Shown here in pieces: positions 33,503 through 42,420 of a DNA stretch of 64,000 bases. Position 1 is the first letter of the stretch; each line of letters begins with the position of its first letter. Made by a program: the position numbers and the translations under genes. This DNA comes from Antarctobacter sediminis (lineage in GTDB: Bacteria; Pseudomonadota; Alphaproteobacteria; Rhodobacterales; Rhodobacteraceae). The notes beneath the pieces were generated by a model that searched no databases, had not been told where the DNA came from, and worked only from the letters and a program-made list of their open reading frames with translations. Location of the stretch: contig NZ_JAHUZG010000001.1 in the NCBI RefSeq assembly GCF_019218285.1, positions 1,426,001-1,490,000 on the forward strand, given 5' to 3'.

Positions 33503-34672
33503 TCACAGAAGTTTGCGGATGCGCGACAGCGCCTCCAGGATGTTCTCGGTTGAGTTGGCGTAGGAAAACCGCAGGTATCCTTCGCCCCATGCCCCGAACG
33601 ACGTCCCCGCCACCGTGGCCACGCCGGCCTCTTCGAGGAACCGGGTTTCCGCCTGTTTCGAGGTCATCCCCGTGCCCTCGACATTCGGGAAGGCATAAAA
33701 GGCGCCCGCCGCATCGGCGCAGCGGACACCGGGCAGCGCGTTCAGTTCGCGCACGATGACCTCGCGGCGCGCGTCAAAGGCGGCGACCATGTCGCGCACC
33801 GCGTCCTGCGGCCCTTCCAGCGCGGCAATGGCGGCATATTGCGTCGCCGCGTTCACGCAGGAATGGTCATTGATGCAAAGCCGCGTGGCATGATCGACCA
33901 GCGCGTCGGGCCAGACCGCGTAGCCGATCCGCCAGCCGGTCATGGCGTAGGTCTTGGACCAGCCGTCCAACAGGATCAGCCGGTCGCGGATTTCCGGGTA
34001 GTTCAGCAACGAGACATGCTCGCGCCCGCCATAAAGCATGTTGGAATAGATCTCGTCCGACATCAGCGCCACCTGCGGGTGGTCCTGAAGACCGGCCACC
34101 AGCTTGTCGATCTCTTCCTTGGGGGTCACGCCGCCGGTGGGGTTGGCGGGAGAGTTGATGATGATCAGCCGCGTCTTGTCAGTGATCTGGCCCAGCACCT
34201 CGTCGGCGGAAAAGGCGAAATCGTTTTCCTCTTTCAGCGCGATCGGCACAGGGGTGGCACCGGAATACTTGATGACCGACTCGTAGATCGGGAAACCGGG
34301 GTTGGGATACATGATCTCTGCCCCCGGTTCGCCGAACATCAGCACGGCAAAGAACATGGTGGGCTTGCCGCCGGGCACGACCACCACGTTGTCGGGGTTC
34401 ACCTCTGCCCCGTGGCGGCGGTGCAGATCGGCCGCCACCGCCTGCCGCAGCGCCGGAATGCCATTGGCAGGGGTATAGCCGTGGTGCCCATCGCGCAGCG
34501 CCTTGATCCCGGCCTCGACGATATGATCCGGCGTGGCGAAATCCGGCTGGCCGATGCCAAGGTTGATGATGTCCCGCCCCTCGGCGGCCAGCTTGCCCGC
34601 CCGCGCCAGCACCACAAAGGCCGATTCCGTGCCAAGCCGCGACATGCCCGCCGCCAGTTTCAACTCGCTCAT
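33503..34672 (-). CDS. PLP-dependent class I/II aminotransferase, 389 aa
   Basis: Fold-type I aminotransferase. The PLP lysine is in LDGWSKTYAMTGWRIGYA (near residue 230), with SPANPTGGV, the conserved aspartate/tyrosine region LMSDEIYSNMLYGG, and the C-terminal carboxylate-binding arginine in EGYLRFSYAN. The group includes alanine, aspartate and aromatic aminotransferases; the substrate is not clear. Start at 34672 (MSELKLAAGM) fits the family; further upstream open frame runs across the operator. It precedes the 2-hydroxyacid dehydrogenase by 15 bases and has a TGGTATACCA palindrome 41 bases upstream, divergent from the crotonase operon. Confidence 0.9.
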   Translation of the reverse strand: MSELKLAAGMSRLGTESAFVVLARAGKLAAEGRDIINLGIGQPDFATPDHIVEAGIKALRDGHHGYTPANGIPALRQAVAADLHRRHGAEVNPDNVVVVPGGKPTMFFAVLMFGEPGAEIMYPNPGFPIYESVIKYSGATPVPIALKEENDFAFSADEVLGQITDKTRLIIINSPANPTGGVTPKEEIDKLVAGLQDHPQVALMSDEIYSNMLYGGREHVSLLNYPEIRDRLILLDGWSKTYAMTGWRIGYAVWPDALVDHATRLCINDHSCVNAATQYAAIAALEGPQDAVRDMVAAFDARREVIVRELNALPGVRCADAAGAFYAFPNVEGTGMTSKQAETRFLEEAGVATVAGTSFGAWGEGYLRFSYANSTENILEALSRIRKLL

Positions 34673-34712
34673 TGGTCCCTCCCCCGGCGCCGCGGGCGCC
34701 CTGCATTGGCGT

Positions 34713-34726
34713 TTTGGTATACCAAA
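34713..34726. promoter_or_regulatory. Predicted GntR operator O5 (TTTGGTATACCAAA)
   Basis: Perfect 14-base palindrome identical to O1. It lies between the aminotransferase gene (minus) and the crotonase-amidohydrolase operon (plus), so it extends the predicted regulon to this divergent pair. Confidence 0.7.
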
Positions 34727-34854
34727 CCGGGGGCAAGGAAAAGCCGATAACCCGGCCACGGTCCGCCGCTCACGCGATTGACTCGCCGCCCCCAGATTGT
34801 TTACAAGGAAACCAATTTGCCGCGCCAGCGGCGACCTGGGGAGGAGTAACCGCC

Positions 34855-35655
34855 ATGACGGCGCAACCGGACATCATGGGCGATGGCCTGATCACCTACG
34901 AACTGGACGGCGACGTGGCCGTAATCGGCCTGAACCGCCCGGAAAAGCGCAACGCCCTGTCGGACCGTTTCGTCATCGCCCTCGGCGAAGCCGCCGCCCG
35001 CGCCACGGGCGAGGCCCGCGCCGCCGTGATCCACGGCCATGGCAAGAACTTCTGCGCCGGTCTGGACCTTGCCGAACATTCGGAAAAACCGCTGTTCGAG
35101 GCGGTCAAGGGCTCGCGCCTCTGGCACCGCACCTTCGAAACCATCGAACTGGGCGAGATCCCCTTTGTTTCGGCCATCACCGGCGCGGCGGTGGGCGGCG
35201 GCTTTGAACTCGCGGCCTCGACCCATATCCGCGTGGCCGAGGACAGCGCCTTTTTCGCCCTGCCCGAAGGCACACGCGGCATTTTCGTTGGCGGCGGCGG
35301 ATCGGTCCGCATCGCCCGCATGATCGGCTCGGCCCGCATGGGGGACATGATGCTGACCGGGCGTTCCGTCACGGCCACCGACATGGAACGCTGGGGCGGT
35401 GTGTCCTACGTCGTGCCCGACGGCACGGCGCTGACCCGCGCCCGCGAGATCGCGCACCGCATGGCCCAGAACGCCGAATTCACCAATTACGCCATCCTGA
35501 ATGCCCTGCCCCGGATCGCCGACATGTCCTCCGACAACGGGCTGTTCACCGAGGCCATGGTCGCCTCGCTGGCCACCATGACCCCCGAGGCCAAGCAGCG
35601 CCTGCGCGACTTCCTCGAAAAGCGCGCCGCCAAGGTGCAGGCCCCCACCAGCTGA
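34855..35655 (+). CDS. Enoyl-CoA hydratase/isomerase (crotonase) family protein, 266 aa
   Basis: Crotonase fold. The oxyanion-hole segments are HGKNFCAGLDLAEH and SAITGAAVGGGFELAAS, and the region LPEGTRGIFVGGGGSVRI carries the position of a catalytic glutamate. It lacks a clear signature for a specific subfamily, so hydratase, isomerase or hydrolase are all possible. The ATG at 34855 has GGGGAGGAG 8-10 bases upstream. The amidohydrolase gene follows after 26 bases, suggesting a shared route for an aromatic or branched acid. Confidence 0.86.
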   Translation: MTAQPDIMGDGLITYELDGDVAVIGLNRPEKRNALSDRFVIALGEAAARATGEARAAVIHGHGKNFCAGLDLAEHSEKPLFEAVKGSRLWHRTFETIELGEIPFVSAITGAAVGGGFELAASTHIRVAEDSAFFALPEGTRGIFVGGGGSVRIARMIGSARMGDMMLTGRSVTATDMERWGGVSYVVPDGTALTRAREIAHRMAQNAEFTNYAILNALPRIADMSSDNGLFTEAMVASLATMTPEAKQRLRDFLEKRAAKVQAPTS

Positions 35656-35681
35656 CCCCGGGACAAGGAGGAGACAGACAG

Positions 35682-36560
35682 ATGATGAACGCAGACGACC
35701 TGATCGCCATCGACTTCCACACCCACGCCGAAGAACCCTGCTGCGGCCCGCGCGACGACGGCTACGACGATTTTCAAGCCGGCATGGCAAAGTACTTCAA
35801 GAACCCCGCCGGGGCCTCCGGCATGTTGCCGTCGGTCCAGCAAACCGCCGCCTATTTCCGCGAACGCAGGATCGGCGCGGTCATCTTCCCGGTCGATGCC
35901 GAACGCGAAACCGGCTTCCGCCGCTACTCCAACGAAGAAGTGGCCGGCATCGCCGCCGAGAACGACGACATCCTCATCCCCTTCGCATCCATCGATCCCG
36001 CCAAGGGCAAGGCCGGCGCCCGCGAGGCACGCCGCCTCGTCAGGGACTTCGGCGTCAGGGGCTTCAAGTTCCACCCCACCATGCAAGGCTTCTATCCCAA
36101 CGAACGCTGGGCCTATCCGCTTTACGAGGCCATCGCCGAGGAAGGCGCGATCATGCTCTTCCACACCGGCCAGACCGGCGTCGGCTCGGGGATGCGCGGC
36201 GGCATGGGGATGCGGTTGAAATATTCCAACCCCGTCCACGTGGATGACGTGGCGGTGGATTTCCCCGACACGCCCATCGTGCTGGCTCATCCGTCTTTCC
36301 CCTGGACCGAAGAGGGCCTGATGGTCGCCCAGCACAAACCCAACGTCTATATCGACATGTCCGGCTGGTCGCCGAAATACTTCCCCAGGATTTTCGTGCA
36401 ATACGCCAACACGATCCTGAAGAAAAAGATGCTCTTCGGTTCCGACTGGCCCGCCATCACCCCCGACCGATGGCTGGCCGACTTCGATGAACTGGACATC
36501 CGGGAAGAGGTCAGACCGCTGATCCTAAAGGAAAACGCCCGCCGCCTACTCAAGATCTGA
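35682..36560 (+). CDS. Amidohydrolase family (COG2159-type) metal-dependent hydrolase, 292 aa
   Basis: TIM-barrel metal-dependent enzyme of the ACMSD/gamma-resorcylate decarboxylase-like group. Metal ligands: the HxH pair in IDFHTHAEE (H13, H15), a central histidine in MLFHTGQTG, another in VLAHPSFPW, and the aspartate in LFGSDWPAITPDRW. Most such proteins decarboxylate or hydrolyse aromatic or cyclic acids, and lactonase activity is also known in the wider family. It is 26 bases downstream of the crotonase gene and followed by a flavin monooxygenase gene. The reaction is not assignable from sequence alone. Confidence 0.87.
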   Translation: MMNADDLIAIDFHTHAEEPCCGPRDDGYDDFQAGMAKYFKNPAGASGMLPSVQQTAAYFRERRIGAVIFPVDAERETGFRRYSNEEVAGIAAENDDILIPFASIDPAKGKAGAREARRLVRDFGVRGFKFHPTMQGFYPNERWAYPLYEAIAEEGAIMLFHTGQTGVGSGMRGGMGMRLKYSNPVHVDDVAVDFPDTPIVLAHPSFPWTEEGLMVAQHKPNVYIDMSGWSPKYFPRIFVQYANTILKKKMLFGSDWPAITPDRWLADFDELDIREEVRPLILKENARRLLKI

Positions 36561-36580
36561 GCGCCCCTCCCAAGGCCGCC

Positions 36581-36651
36581 CCTTCTTCTGTCCCGAAAAT
36601 ATCCCGGGGGTGAATTGGCCGTCAGGCCAAGAGGGGGCAGCGCCCCCCCCC
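36581..36651 (+). repeat. Extragenic hairpin repeat, copy 9
   Basis: CTTCTTCTGTCC, GAAAATATCCCGGGGG, a hairpin TTGGCC-GTCA-GGCCAA, and tail GGGGGC-AGC-GCCCCCC. It lies between the amidohydrolase and the flavin monooxygenase genes. Confidence 0.8.
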
Positions 36652-36705
36652 CTCAGACCGGCCACCGGGCGCGCCGCCCGGCGACCCCCAAAGACGGAGC
36701 TTCCC

Positions 36706-37998
36706 ATGACCCACCCCCGCGTCATCATCGCCGGTGCCGGCATCGGCGGCCTCGCCACCGCGCTGACGCTGCACCAGATCGGCCTGCCCTGTACCGTCTA
36801 TGAATCCGTGCGCGCGCTGAAACCGCTGGGGGTGGGCATCAACCTGCAACCCAACGCGGTGCGCGAACTGATGGATCTTGGCATCGGTCCCGAGGTTCTG
36901 GACCAGTGCGGCCTGCCGGTGCGGGAATGGGCACTGGTCGGGCTCAGCGGCGCCGACATCCATGCCGAACCCCGCGGCCTGACCGCCGGATACCACTGGC
37001 CGCAATATGCCGTTCACCGGGGCCGCTTTCACATGGCACTTTACCAGGCGGTGATTGACCGGCTTGGCCCCGGGGCCGTGCAATGCGGGCGGCGCGTCAC
37101 CGCCTATTCGCAGACAGCCCAGGGCGTGACCGTCCACCTCGAAAGCCCTGACGGGCCGCAAAGCGACACCGCCGACCTGCTGATCGGGGCCGAGGGCATC
37201 CATTCGCCGATCCGCGCCCAGATGCACCCGGACCAGCCGCCGATTCACTGGGGGGGCGCACTGATGTGGCGCGGCACCACCCGGGCAAAGCCGATCCGCA
37301 CCGGATCCAGCTTTGTCGGCCTTGGCACCCACCGGCACCGCATGGTGATCTACCCGATCTCCGCCCCCGATGCCGACGGTCTGGCCGAAATCAACTGGAT
37401 TGCCGAACGCACGCTGGACGAGGGCGAGGACTGGACCGAAACCGGCTGGTTCCGCGAAGTGCCCATCGACAGTTTCGTGCATCATTTCGACCCGTTCCGC
37501 TATGACTGGCTGGACGTGCCTGCGCTGATCCGCGGCGCGACCCGCGCCTTCGAGAACCCGATGATCGACCGTGACCCCGTGTCCACATGGGTAGACGGGC
37601 GCGTCGCGCTGCTGGGGGATGCGGCCCACGCCATGTATCCGACCGGTTCGAACGGCGCGAGCCAGGCGGTGATCGACGCCCGAACGCTGGGCGCCTGCCT
37701 GCTGGATCACGGCGCGACCCCGGCCGCTCTGACCGCTTATGATGACCTGTTGTGCGGCCCGGTATCAAAGCTTGTGCTGCGCAATCGCGGCGCTGGCCCG
37801 TTTGGCCTGCTCAATATCGTCGACGACCGCTGTGGCGGCGTCTTTGACAATATCGACGACGTGATCCCAGCCGCCGAGCGCGAGGCTTTCCTTGCCGATT
37901 ACAAGGCCGCCGCCGGCTTTGCCATCGAGACCCTGAACGCCGCGCCACCGATCATTCCCAAGAACGCAAGACTTTCATCGCATTTGACGCGAGAATGA
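36706..37998 (+). CDS. FAD-dependent monooxygenase (PhzS/salicylate-hydroxylase-like), 430 aa
   Basis: Group A flavoprotein monooxygenase. The N-terminal FAD motif is VIIAGAGIGGLATAL, the DG-type motif is in LLIGAEGIHSPIR, and the second FAD motif is VALLGDAAHAMYPTGSNGASQ. Members hydroxylate aromatic rings such as salicylate or phenazine carboxylates with NAD(P)H and oxygen. The start at 36706 has a GACGGAGC site. It is 145 bases after the amidohydrolase, with a repeat in between, so co-regulation with it is not certain. The C-terminus is basic and ends shortly before the ABC transporter promoter region. Confidence 0.88.
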   Translation: MTHPRVIIAGAGIGGLATALTLHQIGLPCTVYESVRALKPLGVGINLQPNAVRELMDLGIGPEVLDQCGLPVREWALVGLSGADIHAEPRGLTAGYHWPQYAVHRGRFHMALYQAVIDRLGPGAVQCGRRVTAYSQTAQGVTVHLESPDGPQSDTADLLIGAEGIHSPIRAQMHPDQPPIHWGGALMWRGTTRAKPIRTGSSFVGLGTHRHRMVIYPISAPDADGLAEINWIAERTLDEGEDWTETGWFREVPIDSFVHHFDPFRYDWLDVPALIRGATRAFENPMIDRDPVSTWVDGRVALLGDAAHAMYPTGSNGASQAVIDARTLGACLLDHGATPAALTAYDDLLCGPVSKLVLRNRGAGPFGLLNIVDDRCGGVFDNIDDVIPAAEREAFLADYKAAAGFAIETLNAAPPIIPKNARLSSHLTRE

Positions 37999-38259
37999 CG
38001 AAATCCTCTCATTTTTTCATGCCAAGCCCCTCACGGATGCGATGAACTCTTGGCTTCCCGGGCCGGAAAGCTCGACTGGAAGCCTTCGGTCGGTTAGCGG
38101 TAACGGGCGCGCCGAAGGGGTGGGGAGGACGCAGATAGCTTTCTGCTGACAAGGCCCCGAGGCATTGCTAGGGTTCTGTTCTGGGTGAGGTCCGGGACAA
38201 GGGCCCACCCGTACAAGATGCCCGCCTGTCGGGCATTTCGTCCAATGGAGGAGAAAAGA

Positions 38260-39171
38260 ATGAAAAAGATTTTGCTGGCCACAGCGGCCTTTGCTGCCAT
38301 GGCATCCGCCGCTTCGGCAGAGCGTTACGTCATGATCACCCACACTCAGGGCACTGACCCGTTCTGGCCGGTCGTGGAAAAAGGCGCCAAAGACGCCGCC
38401 ACCGCCGTGGGCGCGACGCTGGAATACAACTTCGACCCCTCGGGCGACATGTCCGCCATGGCCAAGCTGATCGAAGCCGCCGCCGCCACCGATCCCGATG
38501 GCATCATCGTGTCGCTGCCGGATGCCGATGCTCTGGGTGGGGCCATCCGTGACGCGGTGGATGCGGGCATCCCCGTCATCACCATCAACTCGGGCCTCGA
38601 ATCCTCCAAGGACGTGGGCGCGCTGATGCACGTGGGTCAGCCCGAATATGACGCGGGCAAGGCCGCTGGCGAACGCGCCAAGGCCGAAGGCGTGACCAAC
38701 GGGCTCTGCCTCAACCAAGAAGCCTACAACACCGCGCTGGTCGACCGCTGCACCGGTTATTTCGATGCCTTCGGCGCCGAACTGAACCAGATCGACGTGT
38801 CGAACGACGTCACCCAGATCAAGACCCGCACCGCCGCCGCGCTGCAAGCGGATGAAACCATCGACGGTCTACTGGCCGTTGGCCCGCATGTCTGCGAAGC
38901 CGCATGGGAAGCCGTCGAAGAAGTGGGCGCCGACGTGCACCTGTCCTGCTTTGACCTTTCGCCCGGCGTGATGGACCTGATCGAAGCGGGCAATGTCGCC
39001 TTCACCATCGACCAGCAGCAGCGTCTGCAAGGCTATATGCCGGTCATCGTCCTGCACCTGTACAACACCAACGCAGGCATGTTGCCGGGCGCAAACGTGA
39101 CCTCGGGCCCCGGTTTTGTCGATGCTTCGAACGCGGGCGCCGTCAAATCTCAGGCTGGCGTGAACCGCTGA
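38260..39171 (+). CDS. CUT2-type sugar ABC transporter substrate-binding protein, 303 aa
   Basis: Periplasmic sugar-binding protein of the ribose/fructose type (PBP type 1). Signal peptide MKKILLATAAFAAMASAASA, mature protein starting ERYVMITHTQGTDPFWPVV. The family segments DPDGIIVSLPDADAL, GIPVITINSGL and the late hinge region near VAFTIDQQQRLQGYM are visible. GGAGGAGAAAAGA precedes the ATG. A strong intrinsic terminator follows, then the permease and ATPase genes. This gene order and the single-domain ATPase resemble the FrcBCA fructose system, but the sugar is unknown. Confidence 0.92.
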   Translation: MKKILLATAAFAAMASAASAERYVMITHTQGTDPFWPVVEKGAKDAATAVGATLEYNFDPSGDMSAMAKLIEAAAATDPDGIIVSLPDADALGGAIRDAVDAGIPVITINSGLESSKDVGALMHVGQPEYDAGKAAGERAKAEGVTNGLCLNQEAYNTALVDRCTGYFDAFGAELNQIDVSNDVTQIKTRTAAALQADETIDGLLAVGPHVCEAAWEAVEEVGADVHLSCFDLSPGVMDLIEAGNVAFTIDQQQRLQGYMPVIVLHLYNTNAGMLPGANVTSGPGFVDASNAGAVKSQAGVNR

Positions 39172-39195
39172 TCGCGGATCTCACCGGACCACATC

Positions 39196-39227
39196 GGGGA
39201 CAGGCGGAAACACCTGTCCCCTTTTTT
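39196..39227 (+). terminator. Intrinsic terminator/attenuator after the sugar-binding-protein gene
   Basis: Perfect stem GGGGACAGG (39196-39204) with CCTGTCCCC (39213-39221), 8-base loop, then TTTTTT. It lies within the ABC operon just after the binding-protein gene and should reduce read-through to the permease. Confidence 0.9.
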
Positions 39228-39255
39228 GATACATCCACACATATTGGGGGGTCTC

Positions 39256-40368
39256 ATGTCTGACCGCAGCGAAGCGGACCGACTGGTAAAGGAATCCGCC
39301 TTCATGCGCCTTGTGCGCCGCCCCGAGGCCGGGGCCTTCATCGTCATGATCGTTGTCGTGACGCTGATCACCTTTGCTTCGGATTTCAAGGCGTTCAACG
39401 CGCTTGGTCTCAAGAACAACATCGCCATCATCGCCCAGTTCGGCATCATCGCCACCGGCGCCGCCGTGCTGATGATCGCGGGAGAATTCGACCTGTCCAT
39501 CGGGTCGATGATCGGTTTTGCCGGCATGTCCATGGCCATGATGCTGAAATGGGGCCTGCCCTTCGGGATGGGCGAGGCAACACCTTTCACCGCCTTTGCC
39601 CTGACCATGGTCATGACCCTTGGGCTGGGCTGGCTGATCGGCACTATCGTGGTGCGCTCGGGCCTGTCCAGCTTTATCGTGACACTGGCCTTCCTGTTTT
39701 TCCTGCGTGGCATGACAGAGGTCTGTTTCCGCCTCATCAACCAGTCGACGCAGATCTCGGGTTTGCCGGATTTCAAGGAAGAAAGCTGGTTCGCCAATAT
39801 CCTCGGCGGCGAGGTCTTTGGCTGGTTCTATGATCTGTGGTTTCAGCTGGGCGGCAATATCAACCGCCGCGGCGAACAATGGGTCGACGGTTTCGACGCC
39901 CGTTTCCTGTGGTGGCTGCTGATTGCCGGGTTTGCCTATTTCGTGTTGTCGCGCACCCAGCTTGGCAACTGGATCTACGCCACCGGCGACAACAAGGACA
40001 GCGCCCGCGCCAACGGCGTTCCGGTCAACCGGGTCAAGATCGGCCTGTTCATGTTCACCGCCTTTTGCGCCACCATGTTCGCCGCCTGTCAGGTCTTTGA
40101 CACCAACACCGCCGACGCGGCCAAGGGCAACCTGATGGAACTGAACGCCATCGCCATCGCCGTCGTGGGCGGCACGCTGATGACCGGCGGCTTCGGCTCG
40201 GTGATCGGGGTGGCCTTTGGCGCCGTGACCTTTGGCCTTGTGGCCAACGCGGTCTTTTACATCCCATGGCTTGACGGGTCGTTCTACCGGGTCTTCGTCG
40301 GGGTCGTCCTGCTGGCCGCGGTCTTTGCCAACGAACGCATTCGCAAGCGCATCACGGGGGGGATCTAA
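39256..40368 (+). CDS. Sugar ABC transporter permease (RbsC/FrcC family), 370 aa
   Basis: Membrane subunit with about ten helices; the family segments are NNIAIIAQFGIIATGAAVLM, AGEFDLSIGSMIGFAGM (the canonical GGxDLSVG-type motif), and AIAVVGGTLMTGGFGSVIG near the C-terminus. A loop around residues 170-225 is longer than in RbsC. The start is MSDRSEADRL at 39256 with GGGGGG upstream. It is separated from the ATPase gene by 94 bases that contain a small hairpin. Confidence 0.9.
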   Translation: MSDRSEADRLVKESAFMRLVRRPEAGAFIVMIVVVTLITFASDFKAFNALGLKNNIAIIAQFGIIATGAAVLMIAGEFDLSIGSMIGFAGMSMAMMLKWGLPFGMGEATPFTAFALTMVMTLGLGWLIGTIVVRSGLSSFIVTLAFLFFLRGMTEVCFRLINQSTQISGLPDFKEESWFANILGGEVFGWFYDLWFQLGGNINRRGEQWVDGFDARFLWWLLIAGFAYFVLSRTQLGNWIYATGDNKDSARANGVPVNRVKIGLFMFTAFCATMFAACQVFDTNTADAAKGNLMELNAIAIAVVGGTLMTGGFGSVIGVAFGAVTFGLVANAVFYIPWLDGSFYRVFVGVVLLAAVFANERIRKRITGGI

Positions 40369-40399
40369 TGACCTCCCATGTCAGTCGAAAGAATGCATC

Positions 40400-40424
40400 G
40401 GGTTTCGCGTTCGAGGCGAAGCCC
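40400..40424 (+). other. Small hairpin between permease and ATPase genes
   Basis: GGGTTTCGC (40400-40408) pairs with GCGAAGCCC (40416-40424) with one G-U pair and a 7-base loop. There is no T-run; it may affect mRNA processing or be incidental. Confidence 0.3.
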
Positions 40425-40462
40425 GGAGGCAGCGAAAACCGATCCGGAATTTATGGGAGGGC

Positions 40463-41236
40463 ATGATGGCTGAACCGTATCTTCGCGTTGAAAACGTGGT
40501 CAAGAAATTCGGCCCCTTCACGGCGCTGAACGGCGTCAACCTGGAGGTCCACCCGGGCGAAGTGCATGCCCTGCTGGGCGACAACGGTGCCGGGAAATCG
40601 ACCCTGATCAAAACGCTGGCAGGGGTGCATCAACCCACCTCCGGCCAACTCTACATCGAAGGCAAACCGGTCAATTTCCGCTCGCCCCGCGATGCTTCGG
40701 ACGCCGGGATCGGCACGGTCTATCAGGACCTTGCCGTGAACCAGCTGATGAGCGTCACGCGCAATTTCTTCATGGGGCGCGAACTGAAAGGCCCCCTTGG
40801 CACGCTCCGCATGAAGGAAATGGACCAGATCGCCCATGACGAGATGCTCAAGATCGGCATCGACTTCCGCGATCCGACGCAGGCGGTGGGCACCATGTCC
40901 GGCGGCCAGCGCCAGACCCTTGCCATCGCCCGCGCCATCTATTTCGGTGCCAAGGTGCTGATCCTTGACGAACCAACCTCGGCTCTGGGTCAGAAACAGC
41001 AGATGGAAGTGCTCAAGACCATCAAGCGGGTCAAGAAACGCGGCGACATCGCGATCATCTTTATCACCCATAACGAGATCCACTCGCGCCTCGTGGGCGA
41101 TCGCTTTACCTTCCTCGCGCTTGGGCAGGTCATCGGCGCGGGCCGGTCCGAAGAGATCAGCGACTCGGAAATGCGCCGCCTGATGTCGGGCGGCACCGAA
41201 ATGGGCGACCTCGAAGGCGAACTGGCCGCCATCTGA
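40463..41236 (+). CDS. Sugar ABC transporter ATP-binding protein (single-domain, FrcA-like), 257 aa
   Basis: ATPase subunit. Walker A GDNGAGKST, signature MSGGQRQTLAIARA, Walker B VLILDEPTSALG, and a switch histidine in IIFITHNEIHSR. Most CUT2 sugar importers use a duplicated 500-residue ATPase; this is a single domain, as in FrcA of rhizobia, so two copies form the motor. GGGAGGG lies upstream of the ATG at 40463, with a second ATG at 40466 also possible. A terminator hairpin follows at 41259. Confidence 0.92.
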   Translation: MMAEPYLRVENVVKKFGPFTALNGVNLEVHPGEVHALLGDNGAGKSTLIKTLAGVHQPTSGQLYIEGKPVNFRSPRDASDAGIGTVYQDLAVNQLMSVTRNFFMGRELKGPLGTLRMKEMDQIAHDEMLKIGIDFRDPTQAVGTMSGGQRQTLAIARAIYFGAKVLILDEPTSALGQKQQMEVLKTIKRVKKRGDIAIIFITHNEIHSRLVGDRFTFLALGQVIGAGRSEEISDSEMRRLMSGGTEMGDLEGELAAI

Positions 41237-41258
41237 TCCGCTCCGCACCACGGAACAG

Positions 41259-41284
41259 GGGCCGCCGACAATGGCGGCCCTTTG
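41259..41284 (+). terminator. Terminator after the sugar ABC operon
   Basis: Stem GGGCCGCC (41259-41266) with GGCGGCCC (41273-41280), 6-base loop, followed by TTTGCATTTG. A plausible intrinsic terminator with a short T-run. Confidence 0.65.
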
Positions 41285-41372
41285 CATTTGCGGACAAGCC
41301 GTTGGAATGCCCCGTTGAACTGCCGGCACCGGCGGCCTAGGCTTGGCACAGCCCCGGTCTGCACAGGTTGCC

Positions 41373-42068
41373 ATGCCCCGCCTCATTCCGCTTGGACAGG
41401 ATCTCTGGACCGTCGAAGGCCCCCCGGTGCAGGGTGCTGCCGGTTTTGCCTTTCCCACACGCATGTGCGTCGCGCGGTTGTCGGACGGCGGGCTGTGGCT
41501 GCATTCCCCGATCGAACGAGAGGCCGAGCTGGCCCGCGAACTGGACGCGCTTGGTCCCGTCCGGCACATCGTCGCGCCCAACGACCTGCATCATCTTTAT
41601 CTCTCTGACTGGTCCTCTGCCCATCCGACCGCACAGGTCCATGCCGCGCCCGGCGTGGCGATGAAATGCCCCGGCGTCGTGGTGGATTTCGAGCTGGAGC
41701 CGGCCCCCGCCCCCGATTGGCAGGACTGCATCGAACAACAGGTCTTTTCCGGCAACCGCCTCACGACGGAAACCGTGTTCTTTCACCGCCCCAGCGGCAC
41801 GGTGATCTTCACCGACATCGTGCAGCAACTGCCCAGCACGATGAATCGCGGCTGGCGCGCGGCGGTGGCCCGGGCCGACCGGATGACAGGGGCCACCCCA
41901 TCCGTGCCGCGCAAGTTCCGCATCGCCTTTCGGGACCGTCGCGCCCTGCGCGCCGCCATCGCTCGGGTGCGCGGCTGGCCGGTTCGGCAACTTGTCATGG
42001 CCCATGGTCCCGTGATCCGCGAAAACGCGGACCGGGTGCTGACACAGGCCTTTTATTGGGCGCGTTGA
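41373..42068 (+). CDS. DUF4336 domain protein, 231 aa
   Basis: Protein of the DUF4336 family, a metallo-beta-lactamase-like fold of unknown function. Family segments are LWLHSPIEREAELARELDALG, HIVAPNDLHHLYLSDW and VFFHRPSGTVIFTDIV; LAHGP-like MAHGPVIRENAD closes the protein. The histidine-rich NDLHHLYL segment resembles a degenerate metal site. Start at 41373 is MPRLIPLGQDLWTVEGP; no strong ribosome site is visible. It is a single gene after the sugar transporter, convergent with tamB. No role can be assigned. Confidence 0.8.
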   Translation: MPRLIPLGQDLWTVEGPPVQGAAGFAFPTRMCVARLSDGGLWLHSPIEREAELARELDALGPVRHIVAPNDLHHLYLSDWSSAHPTAQVHAAPGVAMKCPGVVVDFELEPAPAPDWQDCIEQQVFSGNRLTTETVFFHRPSGTVIFTDIVQQLPSTMNRGWRAAVARADRMTGATPSVPRKFRIAFRDRRALRAAIARVRGWPVRQLVMAHGPVIRENADRVLTQAFYWAR

Positions 42069-42420
42069 TCCCGGCCCCGCCTTATTCTCCCCCACCGCAC
42101 GCTGCGCTTATCTTTCGTCAACCCACGGGCGGCATCTTTCCCCGCGCTAGCACTGAAAACCGGATCATCACCCCGTTCGGGGGCCCTTTGATCTGCGCAG
42201 ACCATGGGGGCGACGCCCCTTGCGGGCCGGGAATGGCACCCCGGCACAGCGATCCGTCCGGCGGCCGCCGTTTTCAGCCTTTACACCAGAAAAGACAGCG
42301 CAGACCCGCCCGGCCCAAGGCCATTGGCGGGCGCAGCTGCTGGCGCGCGGTCCCCGCGGGTTGGCGGGCGGGCGCATGTTGCGGCGCAGCCGCAACCAGT
42401 CCCGTCCCGACAGCCGCGGT
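42069..42420. other. Intergenic stretch without recognised gene
   Basis: 352 bases between the convergent DUF4336 and tamB genes. Short open frames exist on both strands but none has a credible ribosome site or family motif. One GGGGC-GAC-GCCCC hairpin (42207-42219) could be a transcription end signal. Nothing else is apparent. Confidence 0.6.

Noticed and set aside
42069-42420. Possible small genes between DUF4336 and tamB.
   Set aside because: Short frames on both strands have no credible ribosome site or homologue-like features.
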